The notes under the pieces are model-generated. The model searched no databases. It worked only from the letters and a program-made list of their open reading frames with translations, and was not told the DNA's origin. A stretch of DNA of 64,000 bases, taken from the NCBI GenBank assembly GCA_934119955.1, contig CAKOSZ010000002.1, forward strand, positions 115,942 through 179,941, written 5' to 3'. The DNA comes from an uncultured Bacilli bacterium (GTDB taxonomy: Bacteria; Bacillota_I; Bacilli_A; RF39; UBA660). The stretch's first letter is position 1; each line of letters opens with the position of its first letter. The translations under genes were made by a program, and so were the position numbers. Shown here in pieces: positions 9,759 through 19,136 of this stretch.

Positions 9759-9787
9759 TTTACATTTTAATATTAAAATGATACAAT
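9759..9787 (+). promoter_or_regulatory. Promoter of the Phe T-box operon
   Basis: TTTACA (9759-9764) and TACAAT (9782-9787) are separated by 17 bp, a sigma-A type promoter. It sits directly before the T-box leader. Confidence 0.75.
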
Positions 9788-9793
9788 ATGCTT

Positions 9794-9975
9794 GTATTTA
9801 TTGATGCGAGAAGAGTAGTAATTTAAATTTTTATTTAAAGAGAGTTAGTGGATGGTGTAAACTAATAGTAAAATTAAATGAATTCAATTTTCAAAATAAA
9901 ACGTTAATCGCGTTAAGATTTAGAGTAAAACTAAGAATGGTACCGTCATATGACTTCTTTACCATTCTTTTTGTT
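9794..9975 (+). promoter_or_regulatory. T-box leader, tRNA-Phe responsive
   Basis: Hallmarks appear in order: GAGAAGAGTAGTA (9808-9820) at the base of stem I, AGAGAGTTAGTGGATGGTGTAA-like distal stem I sequence (9840-9861), a candidate specifier TTC (Phe) within AATGAATTCAAT, and the T-box core AATGGTACCG (9937-9946) that pairs with the tRNA acceptor end. The core is part of a terminator hairpin: AAGAATGGTA (9933-9942) pairs with TACCATTCTT (9960-9969), followed by T3. Uncharged tRNA-Phe would stabilise the antiterminator and switch on the hydrolase, pheS and pheT. Confidence 0.9.
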
Positions 9976-9991
9976 ACTAAAAAGGAGGAGT

Positions 9992-10711
9992 ATGAAAAAA
10001 GCAGTTTTATTAATTCATGGTTTTGTTGGTTCACTATACGATAATGAGTATTTAATGAACTATTTAGAACTAGATAAAAAATTTGATGTGTTTGCTTATA
10101 CCTTACCAGGTCATCATCCTTGTTATGATTATCAAAAAGTAGGCTATGAAACTTGGCCAAAATTTATGGAAAGTCGTATTCAAGAATTAATTAATTATGG
10201 CTATAAAGAAATTTATTTAATAGGTCATAGTATGGGAGGAGTGTTAGCAGGCATTTTATCAACAAAATTTAAAGAAATTAAAAAGGTTGTTTTTCTAAAT
10301 GCAGCATTTACATATTTAAATTTTAAGCAAAATAAAGTTGATATTTTAACTAATCGAGAATATAAAGACTATGTTGAAGTATTTGATCGAGTATTTCATA
10401 CATCGATTCCATTTTTCTTGGAATTTGTAAAACTTGTTAAAACGCATCATGATGATTTAAAGAATATTGATAAAGATGCCTTAATACTTCAAAGTAATAA
10501 AGATCAAGTAGTACCAATAGAAAATGGAATAGAAATATTTGATAATATAAAAAGCACTAATAAATGCTTAACTTACATCGAAAATGGTAGACATGCTGTT
10601 TTTGAAGGAAATGAAATAGACGATGATAGAAAAAAAGAAATAGCAGAATATATAAGATTGTTTTTAAGAGGTGGAAGAAAATGGAAAATGATAAAAAACG
10701 ACAAGATATAA
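9992..10711 (+). CDS. Alpha/beta hydrolase, carboxylesterase-like
   Basis: A 239-residue protein with the alpha/beta-hydrolase fold. LLIHGFVG (6-13) forms the oxyanion hole, GHSMGG (78-83) holds nucleophile Ser80, SNKDQVVP carries the acid Asp171, and GRHAVF provides His201. Overall it resembles small monoacylglycerol lipases/carboxylesterases of the Est30 type; the substrate is unknown. AAGGAGGAG ends 2 nt before ATG 9992, so this start is preferred over upstream in-frame codons inside the T-box terminator. The gene is the first behind the Phe T-box and overlaps pheS by 31 bp, so a metabolic hydrolase is controlled together with phenylalanyl-tRNA synthetase. Confidence 0.85.
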   Translation: MKKAVLLIHGFVGSLYDNEYLMNYLELDKKFDVFAYTLPGHHPCYDYQKVGYETWPKFMESRIQELINYGYKEIYLIGHSMGGVLAGILSTKFKEIKKVVFLNAAFTYLNFKQNKVDILTNREYKDYVEVFDRVFHTSIPFFLEFVKLVKTHHDDLKNIDKDALILQSNKDQVVPIENGIEIFDNIKSTNKCLTYIENGRHAVFEGNEIDDDRKKEIAEYIRLFLRGGRKWKMIKNDKI

Positions 10712-11730
10712 TTAATTCATTAGAAAAAGAATTAGAAGTTATTAAAACAAAAAATGATTTATTAAATGTTAAATCTTTATATTTAGGTAAATCAGGAATT
10801 ATTACTAATTTAAGTTTAAAAATGAAAGAAATACCAAATGAAGAGAAAAAAGAGTATGGAAAGTTTTTAAATGATATTAAACAAGAAGTTTTAGAGAAAT
10901 TTGATTGTTTAATGAAAGAAATTGAAAAAAGAGAACTACAAGAAAAACTAAAAAATGAAAGCGTTGATATAACTCTTCCAGCGACTAAGGTTAAGGTAGG
11001 TTCTCCTAACATTTTAGAAAAAGTTATTGAAGAAGTAGAAGAATTAATGATGTCAATGGGATATGATGTTGTAGATGGTCCTGAAATAGAAGAAGATCAT
11101 TATAACTTTGAACTTTTAAATATTCCAAAAGGTCATCCTGCCAGAGATGCCCAAGATACTTTTTACTTAGAAGATGAAAAAATCTTACTTAGAAGTCAAA
11201 CTTCTCCTGTACAAGCAAGAGTTATGTTAGAAGGAAAAGGAGAAAAACCAATTCGAGTAATTTGTCCAGGTAAAACATATAGAAGAGATGATGATGATGC
11301 AACTCATTCTCATCAATTTATGCAAATCGAAGGATTATTAGTTGATAAAGATATAAGTTTATGTGATTTAAAAGGAACCTTTGATGAAATTGCTAAAAAA
11401 TTATTTGGAGAAGATTCTAAAACAAGATTTAGACCAAGTTATTATCAATTTACAGAACCATCTGTTGAAATGGATATAAGTTGCTTTGCTTGTCATGGTA
11501 AGGGATGCAGTTTATGTAAAAATACAGGTTGGATTACAGTATCAGGTGCCGGAATCGTGCATCCTAATGTTTTAAGAAATTGCGGATATGATCCAAGTAT
11601 TTGGACAGGTTTTGCATTTGGTTTTGGTGCAGAAAGACTTGCTATGCTTAAATATGGAATTAATGATATAAGAACTTTTTACAATACCGATTTAAGAGAA
11701 GTAGAAGCATTTAAAAGAGGTGAAAAATAA
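10681..11730 (+). CDS. pheS: Phenylalanine--tRNA ligase alpha subunit
   Basis: Catalytic subunit of the alpha2beta2 enzyme that charges tRNA-Phe. At 349 residues it has the usual length. An N-terminal coiled coil (about 1-90) binds tRNA. The class II core follows, with LLRSQTSPVQAR (motif 2 region), VICPGKTYRRDDDDATHSHQFMQ split across about 195-217, and the motif 3 segment GFAFGFGAERLAMLKYGI (about 315). A CFACHGKGCSLCKNTGW segment (about 266-282) is a Cys-rich patch found in many PheS proteins. The SD is AGGTGG. The stop overlaps the pheT start as TAATG. Confidence 0.97.
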   Translation: MENDKKRQDIINSLEKELEVIKTKNDLLNVKSLYLGKSGIITNLSLKMKEIPNEEKKEYGKFLNDIKQEVLEKFDCLMKEIEKRELQEKLKNESVDITLPATKVKVGSPNILEKVIEEVEELMMSMGYDVVDGPEIEEDHYNFELLNIPKGHPARDAQDTFYLEDEKILLRSQTSPVQARVMLEGKGEKPIRVICPGKTYRRDDDDATHSHQFMQIEGLLVDKDISLCDLKGTFDEIAKKLFGEDSKTRFRPSYYQFTEPSVEMDISCFACHGKGCSLCKNTGWITVSGAGIVHPNVLRNCGYDPSIWTGFAFGFGAERLAMLKYGINDIRTFYNTDLREVEAFKRGEK

Positions 11731-14102
11731 TGATAAGTTTAGAGTGGTTAGCAGACTATGTTGATATAGATGATATAGAGCCAAGAGAATTGGCTGAAAA
11801 AATAACCAAGGCTGGGGTTAATGTTGAAAAAGTCATAACTAATCATATAAATAATTTAGTAATAGGAGAAATAATTGAGTGTACTGATCATCCAGATAGT
11901 GATCACTTACATGTATTAAAAGTTGATGTAGGGACTGATGTTTTACAAATTGTTTGTGGTGCTTCCAATGTTAGAGTAGGTTTAAAAGTAATAGTTGCTC
12001 TTGTAGGTGCAGTTTTACCTGGAAACTTTGAAATTAAAAAAGGAAAAATTAGAGGAGTTGAATCAAATGGCATGGTTTGTGCTTTATTTGAACTTGGTTT
12101 AGAAGAGAAAACCGAAGAAAACTACAAGAAAGGAATTCATGAATTACCAAGTAATGCTAAGGTAGGAGAAGATCCTATTAAATATATGAAAAAAGAATCT
12201 ACTGTTTTTGAACTTGATATTCATAAACATAGAAATAATGATTGCTTTTATCATATAGGATTTGCTTATGAAGTGGCATCTATTTTAAATAGAAAAGTTA
12301 AACTTCCAAGTATTACTATTAATGAAATTCAAAACAGTGTTCTTGATAAAATGAATTTAGAAGTTAAAACTAATAAATGTCCTTATTATTTAGCAAAAAT
12401 GGTAAGTGATGTTGAAATTAAAGAATCTCCTGATTTTATTAAGAAGAGATTAATTGATGCGGGAATGCGACCTATTAATAACGTTGTTGATATTTCAAAC
12501 TATGTTATGTTAGAGTATGGCCAACCACTTCATTTCTTTGATAAAGACAAACTAGGTGATAAAATCTTAGTTCGTGATGCTGTAGAAAATGAAAAAATTA
12601 TAACCTTGGATAATAAAGAAAGAATATTAACTAAGGATGATATTGTTATTACTAATGGAAAAGAACCTGTTTGTATAGCCGGAGTTATGGGAGGTTTATC
12701 AACTGAAATTGATGAGGGTACTAAAAATATTTTAATTGAAAGTGCTATTTTTGATGGAGTAAGTATTCGTAACACTTCAAGCAGATTAGATTTAAAAAGT
12801 GAGGCTTCAATTAGATACGGTAAAGGTTTAAATTACGAATATACAAGTATTGCTTTAAATAGAGCTTGTCATCTACTTCAAGAATATGCAAATGCTAAGA
12901 TATTATCAGGTGTAGTAACTTTTGACAAAGTTGATAAAACTTTAAAAGTAGTAAAATTCAAGGCTGATGATGTTAATAAAATGTTAGGTATTAATATAAA
13001 AGTTACTGATATGGAGCATGAATTTACAAGACTAGGCTTTGACTATAAATTAGAAAAAGACAAATTTACTGTAACAATTCCTAATCGTAGACTTGATATT
13101 GAACCAAATGTAAATGATATAGCCGAAGAAATAGGAAGACTATATGGATACCATAACTTAGTATCAACACTTCCAAAAGTTGAAATTAAAAAAGGTGAAT
13201 ACAAGGGAGATTTGTTAATGCGTAAAAATGTTTCTAAACATATGCGTTCTCTTGGTTTAAATGAAGTGAAAACTTATACCTTAGTATCACCTGATATGAT
13301 GAAAAATTATAATTATGAAAATAAAGTACCTGCTATTTTACCAAATCCAATGAGTTTAGATAAAAGTGTTGTAAGAACAACTTTAATCCCATCTTTAATT
13401 AACATTTATGAATATAACAAAGCAAGAAAAGTAAAAGATATTTTAATCTATGAAATATCTAAAACTTATGATAGTTCATACAATGAAGATGTAAAATTAA
13501 CGATGCTTTTAACTGGTAATTATTTAACTAATTCTTGGAATAATAATTCTATTAAAGTAGATTTCTATTTAGTAAAAGGAATAATTGAAAGTGTTTTAGA
13601 ATTCTTAGGATTTAAAAATCGTTATAATTTTGAAAAAAATATTATTTCATTTTTACATGATGGAATATCTGCTAATATCTTACTTGATAGAGAAAGTATT
13701 GGAATAATCGGAAGAATTCATCCAAGTATTATAAAAGATGATGTGTATGTTGCAGAAATTTCTTTAACTAAATTAAATAAAGAAACTAAACCAATTAAAT
13801 ATAAAGAATCATCAAAATATCCAAGTATTATAAAAGATGTTGCCTTTGTTGTTGATAAAAGTATTCAATCAGGAACAATTGTTGATTTAATCAAGAAAAG
13901 TGGGGGAAGACTTCTTACAGATATTCAAGTATTTGATGTTTACACCGGAGAAAATGTTAAAGAAAATGAAAAATCAATTGCTTATACTTTAACTTTTATG
14001 GATGAAACTAAAACTTTAAGTGATGAAGAAGTAATGCAAGTATTTAATAAAATAATTGAATATGTAACAACTAAGCTAAACTGCAGTGTACGTGATAATT
14101 AG
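11730..14102 (+). CDS. pheT: Phenylalanine--tRNA ligase beta subunit
   Basis: Partner of PheS, carrying tRNA-binding and editing domains; 790 residues, normal for the family. In order: an EMAP-II/OB tRNA-binding domain (about 40-150, with DHPDSDHLHVLKVD), the B3/B4 editing domain (about 210-400, with GMRPINNVVDISNYVMLEYG), the B5 domain (about 405-475), the catalytic-like core, and a C-terminal ferredoxin-fold anticodon-binding domain (about 695-790, with YPSIIKDVAFVVD). It starts within the pheS stop codon (TAATG), so translation is coupled. Its own stop overlaps the ribosome-binding site of hisS. Confidence 0.97.
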   Translation: MISLEWLADYVDIDDIEPRELAEKITKAGVNVEKVITNHINNLVIGEIIECTDHPDSDHLHVLKVDVGTDVLQIVCGASNVRVGLKVIVALVGAVLPGNFEIKKGKIRGVESNGMVCALFELGLEEKTEENYKKGIHELPSNAKVGEDPIKYMKKESTVFELDIHKHRNNDCFYHIGFAYEVASILNRKVKLPSITINEIQNSVLDKMNLEVKTNKCPYYLAKMVSDVEIKESPDFIKKRLIDAGMRPINNVVDISNYVMLEYGQPLHFFDKDKLGDKILVRDAVENEKIITLDNKERILTKDDIVITNGKEPVCIAGVMGGLSTEIDEGTKNILIESAIFDGVSIRNTSSRLDLKSEASIRYGKGLNYEYTSIALNRACHLLQEYANAKILSGVVTFDKVDKTLKVVKFKADDVNKMLGINIKVTDMEHEFTRLGFDYKLEKDKFTVTIPNRRLDIEPNVNDIAEEIGRLYGYHNLVSTLPKVEIKKGEYKGDLLMRKNVSKHMRSLGLNEVKTYTLVSPDMMKNYNYENKVPAILPNPMSLDKSVVRTTLIPSLINIYEYNKARKVKDILIYEISKTYDSSYNEDVKLTMLLTGNYLTNSWNNNSIKVDFYLVKGIIESVLEFLGFKNRYNFEKNIISFLHDGISANILLDRESIGIIGRIHPSIIKDDVYVAEISLTKLNKETKPIKYKESSKYPSIIKDVAFVVDKSIQSGTIVDLIKKSGGRLLTDIQVFDVYTGENVKENEKSIAYTLTFMDETKTLSDEEVMQVFNKIIEYVTTKLNCSVRDN

Positions 14103-14110
14103 GAGGTTTT

Positions 14111-15403
14111 ATGAAATTAATGAATTTAAAAGGAACAACTGATTTTTTGCCCAAAGATCAAATTGTTCGTAATAAAATAATTGATGTTTTAAAGCGTAAT
14201 TTTGAAAAATATGGTTATTTACCAATTGAAACTCCTATTTTAAATTACTATGATTTATTATCTTATAAATATGAAAGTGATGCTGAAATATTAAGTGAAA
14301 TTTATAAGTTAAAAGATCAAGGTGATAGAAATTTAGGACTAAGATATGATTTAACTGTTCCTTTTTGCAAAGTAATAGGTTTAAATAAAGATTTAAAAAT
14401 GCCTTTTCGTCGTTATGAAATAGGAAGAGTATTTAGAAATGGTCCTGTAAAACTTGGAAGAACCAGAGAATTTTATCAATGTGATATTGATGTTGTAGGA
14501 ATTGACAATAGATTAATTGAAGCTGAACAAATCTTAATGGCTATTAATACTTATAAAGAATTAGGAATAGATGTAATTGTTAAATACAATAATCGTAAAC
14601 TAATGTCTGGTTTAATTAAGGAAAGTGGTATTTTAGAAGAAAAGGTTGTATCAACAATAGGAATAATTGATAAATTAGAAAAAATATCAAGAGAAGAATT
14701 AGTTTCTATGTTAAAAGAAATAGATATTCCTGATTCTAGCATAGAAAAATTATTTAAATTATTTGCTTATTCTAAAAATGAATATAAAAAAATGTTTGAA
14801 AATACTACTAATTCTTTAATTAAAGAAGGTTTAACTGAACTTGAAGAATTAGAAACTTATTTAAAAGAGTTAAATGTTTTAGATAAATGCTTGTTTACTT
14901 CAACTCTTGCCAGAGGTTTAACTATCTATACTGGGGTAGTATTTGAGTTTTATGATACTAAACTAAGAATAACTGGTGCTCTTGGAGCTGGGGGAAGATA
15001 CAATAAGATTATAACTGACTTTATGGATAATGGTTCCATGTATCCAGCAGTTGGCTTATCATTTGGACTTGAACCAATCTATGAAATTCTAAGACATGAA
15101 AAGGAAGAAAAATCTTTAATTGATATTTACTTAGTTCCTCTTGATACTAATACTGAGTGTTTAAAACTTGCAACTACTTTAAGAGAAAATAATATCAAAG
15201 TATTAATTGAAATGAACAAGAAAAAAGTAGGCAAATGTTTTGAATATGCTGATAGTGAAAACATTAAATTTATTAGTATAATTGGTAGCAATGAAATTAA
15301 TTCCCAAGTAATAAAAGTTAAAAATTTAAAGTCAAAAGAAGAATTTGAAGTAAAATTAACAGATTTAACAACTTTTTTACAAAAACATATTGACAATCAA
15401 TAA
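14111..15403 (+). CDS. hisS: Histidine--tRNA ligase
   Basis: Class II synthetase charging tRNA-His; 430 residues. The start MNLKGTTDFLP is typical. Motif 2 region PFRRYEIGRVFRNGP (about 98-112), then REFYQCDIDVVG (about 119-130), His-binding segment RGLTIYTGVVFEF (about 267-279) and GGRYNKII (about 294-301), and a C-terminal anticodon-binding domain (about 335-430). The family's usual LDYYTG is LTIYTG here, a mild deviation in the histidine-A loop; the presence of the anticodon domain argues against the HisZ paralogue. AGGAGG at 14101-14106 precedes ATG 14111. It is directly downstream of pheT and could share the T-box transcript. Confidence 0.9.
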   Translation: MKLMNLKGTTDFLPKDQIVRNKIIDVLKRNFEKYGYLPIETPILNYYDLLSYKYESDAEILSEIYKLKDQGDRNLGLRYDLTVPFCKVIGLNKDLKMPFRRYEIGRVFRNGPVKLGRTREFYQCDIDVVGIDNRLIEAEQILMAINTYKELGIDVIVKYNNRKLMSGLIKESGILEEKVVSTIGIIDKLEKISREELVSMLKEIDIPDSSIEKLFKLFAYSKNEYKKMFENTTNSLIKEGLTELEELETYLKELNVLDKCLFTSTLARGLTIYTGVVFEFYDTKLRITGALGAGGRYNKIITDFMDNGSMYPAVGLSFGLEPIYEILRHEKEEKSLIDIYLVPLDTNTECLKLATTLRENNIKVLIEMNKKKVGKCFEYADSENIKFISIIGSNEINSQVIKVKNLKSKEEFEVKLTDLTTFLQKHIDNQ

Positions 15404-15419
15404 GACTTTATAATATAAT
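15390..15419 (+). promoter_or_regulatory. Promoter of tRNA-Ala
   Basis: Consensus TTGACA (15390-15395) and TATAAT (15414-15419), 18 bp apart, overlapping the 3' end of hisS. An inverted repeat (about TATAATTCTAT / ATAGAATTATA) lies between the -10 and the tRNA and may be a leader stem or a weak hisS terminator. Confidence 0.75.
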
Positions 15420-15464
15420 TCTATATGTTGTTGGTGATTGCTAGCAAATAGAATTATATTTATT

Positions 15465-15540
15465 GGGGCATTAGCTCAGCTGGGAGAGCGTCACGTTTGC
15501 ACCGTGAAGGTCAGCGGTTCGATCCCGCTATGCTCCACCA
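15465..15540 (+). tRNA. tRNA-Ala (anticodon TGC)
   Basis: 76 nt including an encoded CCA. Acceptor arms GGGGCAT and ATGCTCC pair with one G-U. D-arm AGCTCAGCTGGGAGAGC; anticodon stem TCACG/CGTGA around loop TTTGCAC with anticodon TGC; T-arm GCGG TTCGATC CCGC. All invariant positions look normal. Confidence 0.98.
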
Positions 15541-15550
15541 ATTTGTTTAT

Positions 15551-15572
15551 AAAACCCGTTTAGGGTTTTTTT
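15551..15572 (+). terminator. Terminator of the tRNA-Ala transcript
   Basis: AAAACCC-GTTTA-GGGTTTT followed by TTT; a 7-bp stem with a 5-nt loop, 10 nt after the tRNA. Confidence 0.85.
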
Positions 15573-15697
15573 CTTACGCTAAATGTAAAGTTTTAAAAAT
15601 AAATATCTTTTTTTAAAAAAATATGATATGATTAATAAGACTATAAGTCACTTAAATGTCACTTAAAATGTTTATAATTATATTAAAGGATGATGTT

Positions 15698-16741
15698 ATG
15701 AAAACTAATAATATATTAAAGAAAAGTTTATTAAGTAGTGTGTTTTTTGTAATTTTAGTAGTAATAGTATTTTACTTTGTTTTTAAAGATTTAGCCTTTA
15801 AAGATGTTTTAATTTTATTTAAAAATTCTAATAAATTATATCTTATTATAGCCGTTCTTTGTATGGCAAGTTATAGTTTTTTAGAGGGGGTAAATGTTAA
15901 AATAATTTTAAAATCTCTTGGTAATAAAATAAAGTATTCTGCTTGTTATAAATATGCAGTTGGTTCATTTTTTACAGCTTCAATAACTCCATCTTCATCA
16001 GGAGGAGATCCAATGGCCCTTTTTTTAATGGCAAGAGATAAAATTCCTGTAAGTCACTCAGCAATTACTTTGTTAACAAAATTAATGTGTTATCAAATAG
16101 TAGTACTTAGTTTATCCATTATTAGTTTTATTACAACATATAAACAAACAATAAATTTACTTGGCAATATGAAATTTTTAGTTTTTTTAGGACTATTTTT
16201 AAATTCATTGGTATTTTCTCTTTATTTCCTTGCTATTTTCTTTAAACAAATAATGGTTTTCTTAGTAGACTTATTATGTAAATTATTATATAAATTACAT
16301 TTTAAAAAAGCCAAGAGGTTAGAAGAAAAAATTCATATTCAAATAGAAGAATATTCTAGCGCTGCTCTTATTTTAAAAAATAATAAAAAAATAGTTTTAA
16401 AAGTTGTTTTAGTAACCTTAGTTCAAATAATAATATTTTATAGTATTCCATACTTTGTTTACCTTGCCCTTGGATATCATGAAACATCTATTCTTAAATT
16501 TATAACTACCCAAGCAATTTTATATGTTGCAGTATCTGCCTTACCATTTCCAGGAGCAGTTGGTATAAGTGAAGCCGTGTTCATGAAACTATATAAAACC
16601 TTATTTAATCCATTAGTTCTTGGAAGTGCTATGTTTATAACTAGATTTATTAATTTCTATCTATTTGTTATAATAACCGGTTTATTACTAGCAATTTTTA
16701 TAACCAAAGATAATTTTAAAAAAGTGAAAAGTGAACTTTAA
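15698..16741 (+). CDS. Flippase-like integral membrane protein (LPG synthase TM-like, UPF0104)
   Basis: 347 residues with about eight hydrophobic segments and the hallmark pattern of the lysylphosphatidylglycerol-synthase transmembrane/UPF0104 family: YKYAVGSFFTASITPSSSGG (about 83-102), followed by a late SALPFPGAVGISEAVF segment (about 282-297). Family members include MprF flippase-like domains, but no soluble aminoacyl-transfer domain is fused here, so lipid or glycan-intermediate translocation is only an inference. AAAGGAT at 15685-15691 favours ATG 15698 over the upstream in-frame ATG at 15656. A TATGAT -10-like hexamer lies near 15625. Confidence 0.85.
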   Translation: MKTNNILKKSLLSSVFFVILVVIVFYFVFKDLAFKDVLILFKNSNKLYLIIAVLCMASYSFLEGVNVKIILKSLGNKIKYSACYKYAVGSFFTASITPSSSGGDPMALFLMARDKIPVSHSAITLLTKLMCYQIVVLSLSIISFITTYKQTINLLGNMKFLVFLGLFLNSLVFSLYFLAIFFKQIMVFLVDLLCKLLYKLHFKKAKRLEEKIHIQIEEYSSAALILKNNKKIVLKVVLVTLVQIIIFYSIPYFVYLALGYHETSILKFITTQAILYVAVSALPFPGAVGISEAVFMKLYKTLFNPLVLGSAMFITRFINFYLFVIITGLLLAIFITKDNFKKVKSEL

Positions 16742-16790
16742 AATGTTTACTTTTTTTAGCAATTTATTATATAATTTTTATGGAGGTATC

Positions 16791-19136
16791 ATGGACTTTT
16801 TAAAAAATATAAAAAACAAAACTTTAATAATCGTTGAAGATAATTTAAAAAATAAAATTTTAGAAATAATTGATAAACAAAATAAATTAATTAATTTAAA
16901 AATATTAACCATAACCGAATTTTATAAACGTTATTTCTTTGATTATAATAAAGAAACTCTTTATTATTTATGCAAAAACTATAATTTAAGTGTTAGTAAT
17001 TCTAAAATGTATTTGGATAATATTAAATATGTAATAAATAAAGAAAGTAATAATCAAAATATAATTAAATTACAAGAGATGTACCAGGATTTAAAAAACA
17101 ATAATTTATTAATATTTGATAATTTATTTAAAACTTATTTAAAATCATTTGATTTAATTGTTTTAAATAAAGATAATTTAGAACCATTTATTATAAATAT
17201 TTTAGAAGAGTTTAATCCTACTTATTATGATTTAGAAACTAAGGATTATGGAGATATACCAGTATATGAATTTAAAACTATTGAAGAAGAAGTAGCATTT
17301 GTTTTTAATCAAATAAGTTCTTTACTTAAAAAGGGAATTAATCAAAAAAATATTAAATTAATGAATGTAACAAGTGAATATCAAAGTTTTTTAAGAAGGT
17401 TTAGTTTTCTTTATAATATTAAAATTAGTGATATAGAAAAAACAAGTATTTATGCAACTACTATCACGAAAGAAGTACTAGAAAAAATCAAAAATAAAAG
17501 TAGTAAAGAAGAAATATTATCTTATTTAGATAAATACAAAGATAAAGATATATACATGCAAATATTTAATATTTTAAATCAGTTTTATTTTCTTGATGAT
17601 TTAAATTTGGCTTATTCTTTAATAGTAGATGATTTTAAAAATACTTATTTAAAAGAACCAAAGTATTTAGAAGAAATACAAATTCTTCCAGTTAATAGTT
17701 ATTTAGTAAGTGAAGATGACTATGTCTTTTTAATTGGTTTTAATCTTGAAAATATTCCTAAAACCTATAAAGATATAGATTATTTAAATGATTCTTTAAA
17801 AAAAGAACTTGGTTTATTTACTAGTTTAGAAAAGAATAAGTTAGAACACAGCACTGTTTTAAAACATATAAAAAATATTAATAATTTAACAATTACTTTA
17901 AAGTTAGTAGATCCTTATAATACTTATTATCCAAGTAATTTACTGGAAGAACTTGAAATTATTAAAAAGAATACTTCAAATATTAATACTACATCTAATT
18001 TATATAATAAAATTAAACTTACTAATAATTTAGATTTAATGTTAAAATATGGAACTAAGTTAGATGATACAACTACTTTATTTAATACTTACCAAGATAT
18101 TTCTTATATGACTTATGATAATACTTTTAAAGGTTTAAAAAACTATTCATCTAAAAATATTAATTTATCTTATTCATCTCTTAATAACTATTATCACTGT
18201 AAATTTAGATATTATATAGATAATATTTTAAAACTTAATATTTATGAAGATACTTTTAAAATATATATAGGTAATTTATTTCATTTTGTTTTATCTAAAA
18301 TATTTGAACCTAATTTTGACTTTGATTATACATATAATGAGTTTTTAAAGGATAAAGAATTTAGTAAAAAAGAATTATTTTATTTAACAATCTTAAAAGA
18401 AGAATTAAAAGATTTAATTAATATTATTTTAAATCAACATAGTTTAAGTGGTTTAAACAAAGTTAAACTTGAAAGTACTATTAATATTAAATTTAATAAT
18501 GATAACTTTAAAGGAATAATTGATAAAATTATGTATAAAGAAAAAGATAATAATACTTATATTAGTTTAGTTGATTATAAAACAGGTACTCCTAAAACTG
18601 ATATGACTAATTTAAAATATGGACTTGATATGCAACTTCCAATTTATGTTTATTTAGTTAAAAAAAGTAATATCTTTTTAAATCCTAAAATAATTGGTTT
18701 TTACTTAGAACAAATTTTACCAGAGAAGTTTAATTATGATCCTAAAAAAGAGTATTTAGAAATTAAAAATGATAAATTAAAATTAACTGGTTATTCCATT
18801 AATGATCCGTATTTAGTTTCAATGTTTGATTCAACTTATGAAAATAGTAAAATGATAAAAGGAATGAAAATGACAAGTAAAGGTTTTAGTCATTATACAA
18901 AAGTTTTAAGTTTTGATGCAATTGATAATTTAGTTATTGTAGTTGAAGCTAAGATAAAAGAAGCATTTCTAAGTATTAAAAATGGAGATTTTACAATTGA
19001 TCCTAAGGTTATTAAAGGTGAAAATATTGGATGTAGTTTTTGCTCATATAGTGATTTATGCTTTAAAACAGGAAAAGATTTAGTTTACTTAGAAGAAGAA
19101 AATGATTTATCATATTTGGAGGTGGATGATGCCTAA
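16791..19136 (+). CDS. addB: AddB/RexB-like nuclease subunit (PD-(D/E)XK, Fe-S type)
   Basis: Probable second subunit of an AddAB-type double-strand-break processing enzyme; 781 residues, clearly shorter than the usual 1150, so the inactivated-helicase half appears reduced. The C-terminal part has a nuclease domain: YYHCKFRYYI supplies the first Cys, GTPKT preceded by LVDYKTG is the catalytic D-x-K core (about 597-603), and GCSFCSYSDLCF (about 759-770) supplies the other three Cys of an iron-sulfur staple. ATG 16791 follows GGAGGT closely. The next gene is AddA-like and overlaps by 8 bp. No phage or plasmid signs are seen. Confidence 0.82.
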   Translation: MDFLKNIKNKTLIIVEDNLKNKILEIIDKQNKLINLKILTITEFYKRYFFDYNKETLYYLCKNYNLSVSNSKMYLDNIKYVINKESNNQNIIKLQEMYQDLKNNNLLIFDNLFKTYLKSFDLIVLNKDNLEPFIINILEEFNPTYYDLETKDYGDIPVYEFKTIEEEVAFVFNQISSLLKKGINQKNIKLMNVTSEYQSFLRRFSFLYNIKISDIEKTSIYATTITKEVLEKIKNKSSKEEILSYLDKYKDKDIYMQIFNILNQFYFLDDLNLAYSLIVDDFKNTYLKEPKYLEEIQILPVNSYLVSEDDYVFLIGFNLENIPKTYKDIDYLNDSLKKELGLFTSLEKNKLEHSTVLKHIKNINNLTITLKLVDPYNTYYPSNLLEELEIIKKNTSNINTTSNLYNKIKLTNNLDLMLKYGTKLDDTTTLFNTYQDISYMTYDNTFKGLKNYSSKNINLSYSSLNNYYHCKFRYYIDNILKLNIYEDTFKIYIGNLFHFVLSKIFEPNFDFDYTYNEFLKDKEFSKKELFYLTILKEELKDLINIILNQHSLSGLNKVKLESTINIKFNNDNFKGIIDKIMYKEKDNNTYISLVDYKTGTPKTDMTNLKYGLDMQLPIYVYLVKKSNIFLNPKIIGFYLEQILPEKFNYDPKKEYLEIKNDKLKLTGYSINDPYLVSMFDSTYENSKMIKGMKMTSKGFSHYTKVLSFDAIDNLVIVVEAKIKEAFLSIKNGDFTIDPKVIKGENIGCSFCSYSDLCFKTGKDLVYLEEENDLSYLEVDDA

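Noticed and set aside
9794..9990. Hydrolase start codon upstream at 9950
   Set aside because: It lies inside the T-box terminator stem; ATG 9992 has a strong AAGGAGGAG.
10557..11012. Minus-strand 151-codon frame over pheS
   Set aside because: Antisense of the pheS coiled-coil region; pheS is unambiguous.
14111..15403. HisZ regulatory paralogue instead of HisRS
   Set aside because: The C-terminal anticodon-binding domain is present, and no histidine biosynthesis genes are near.
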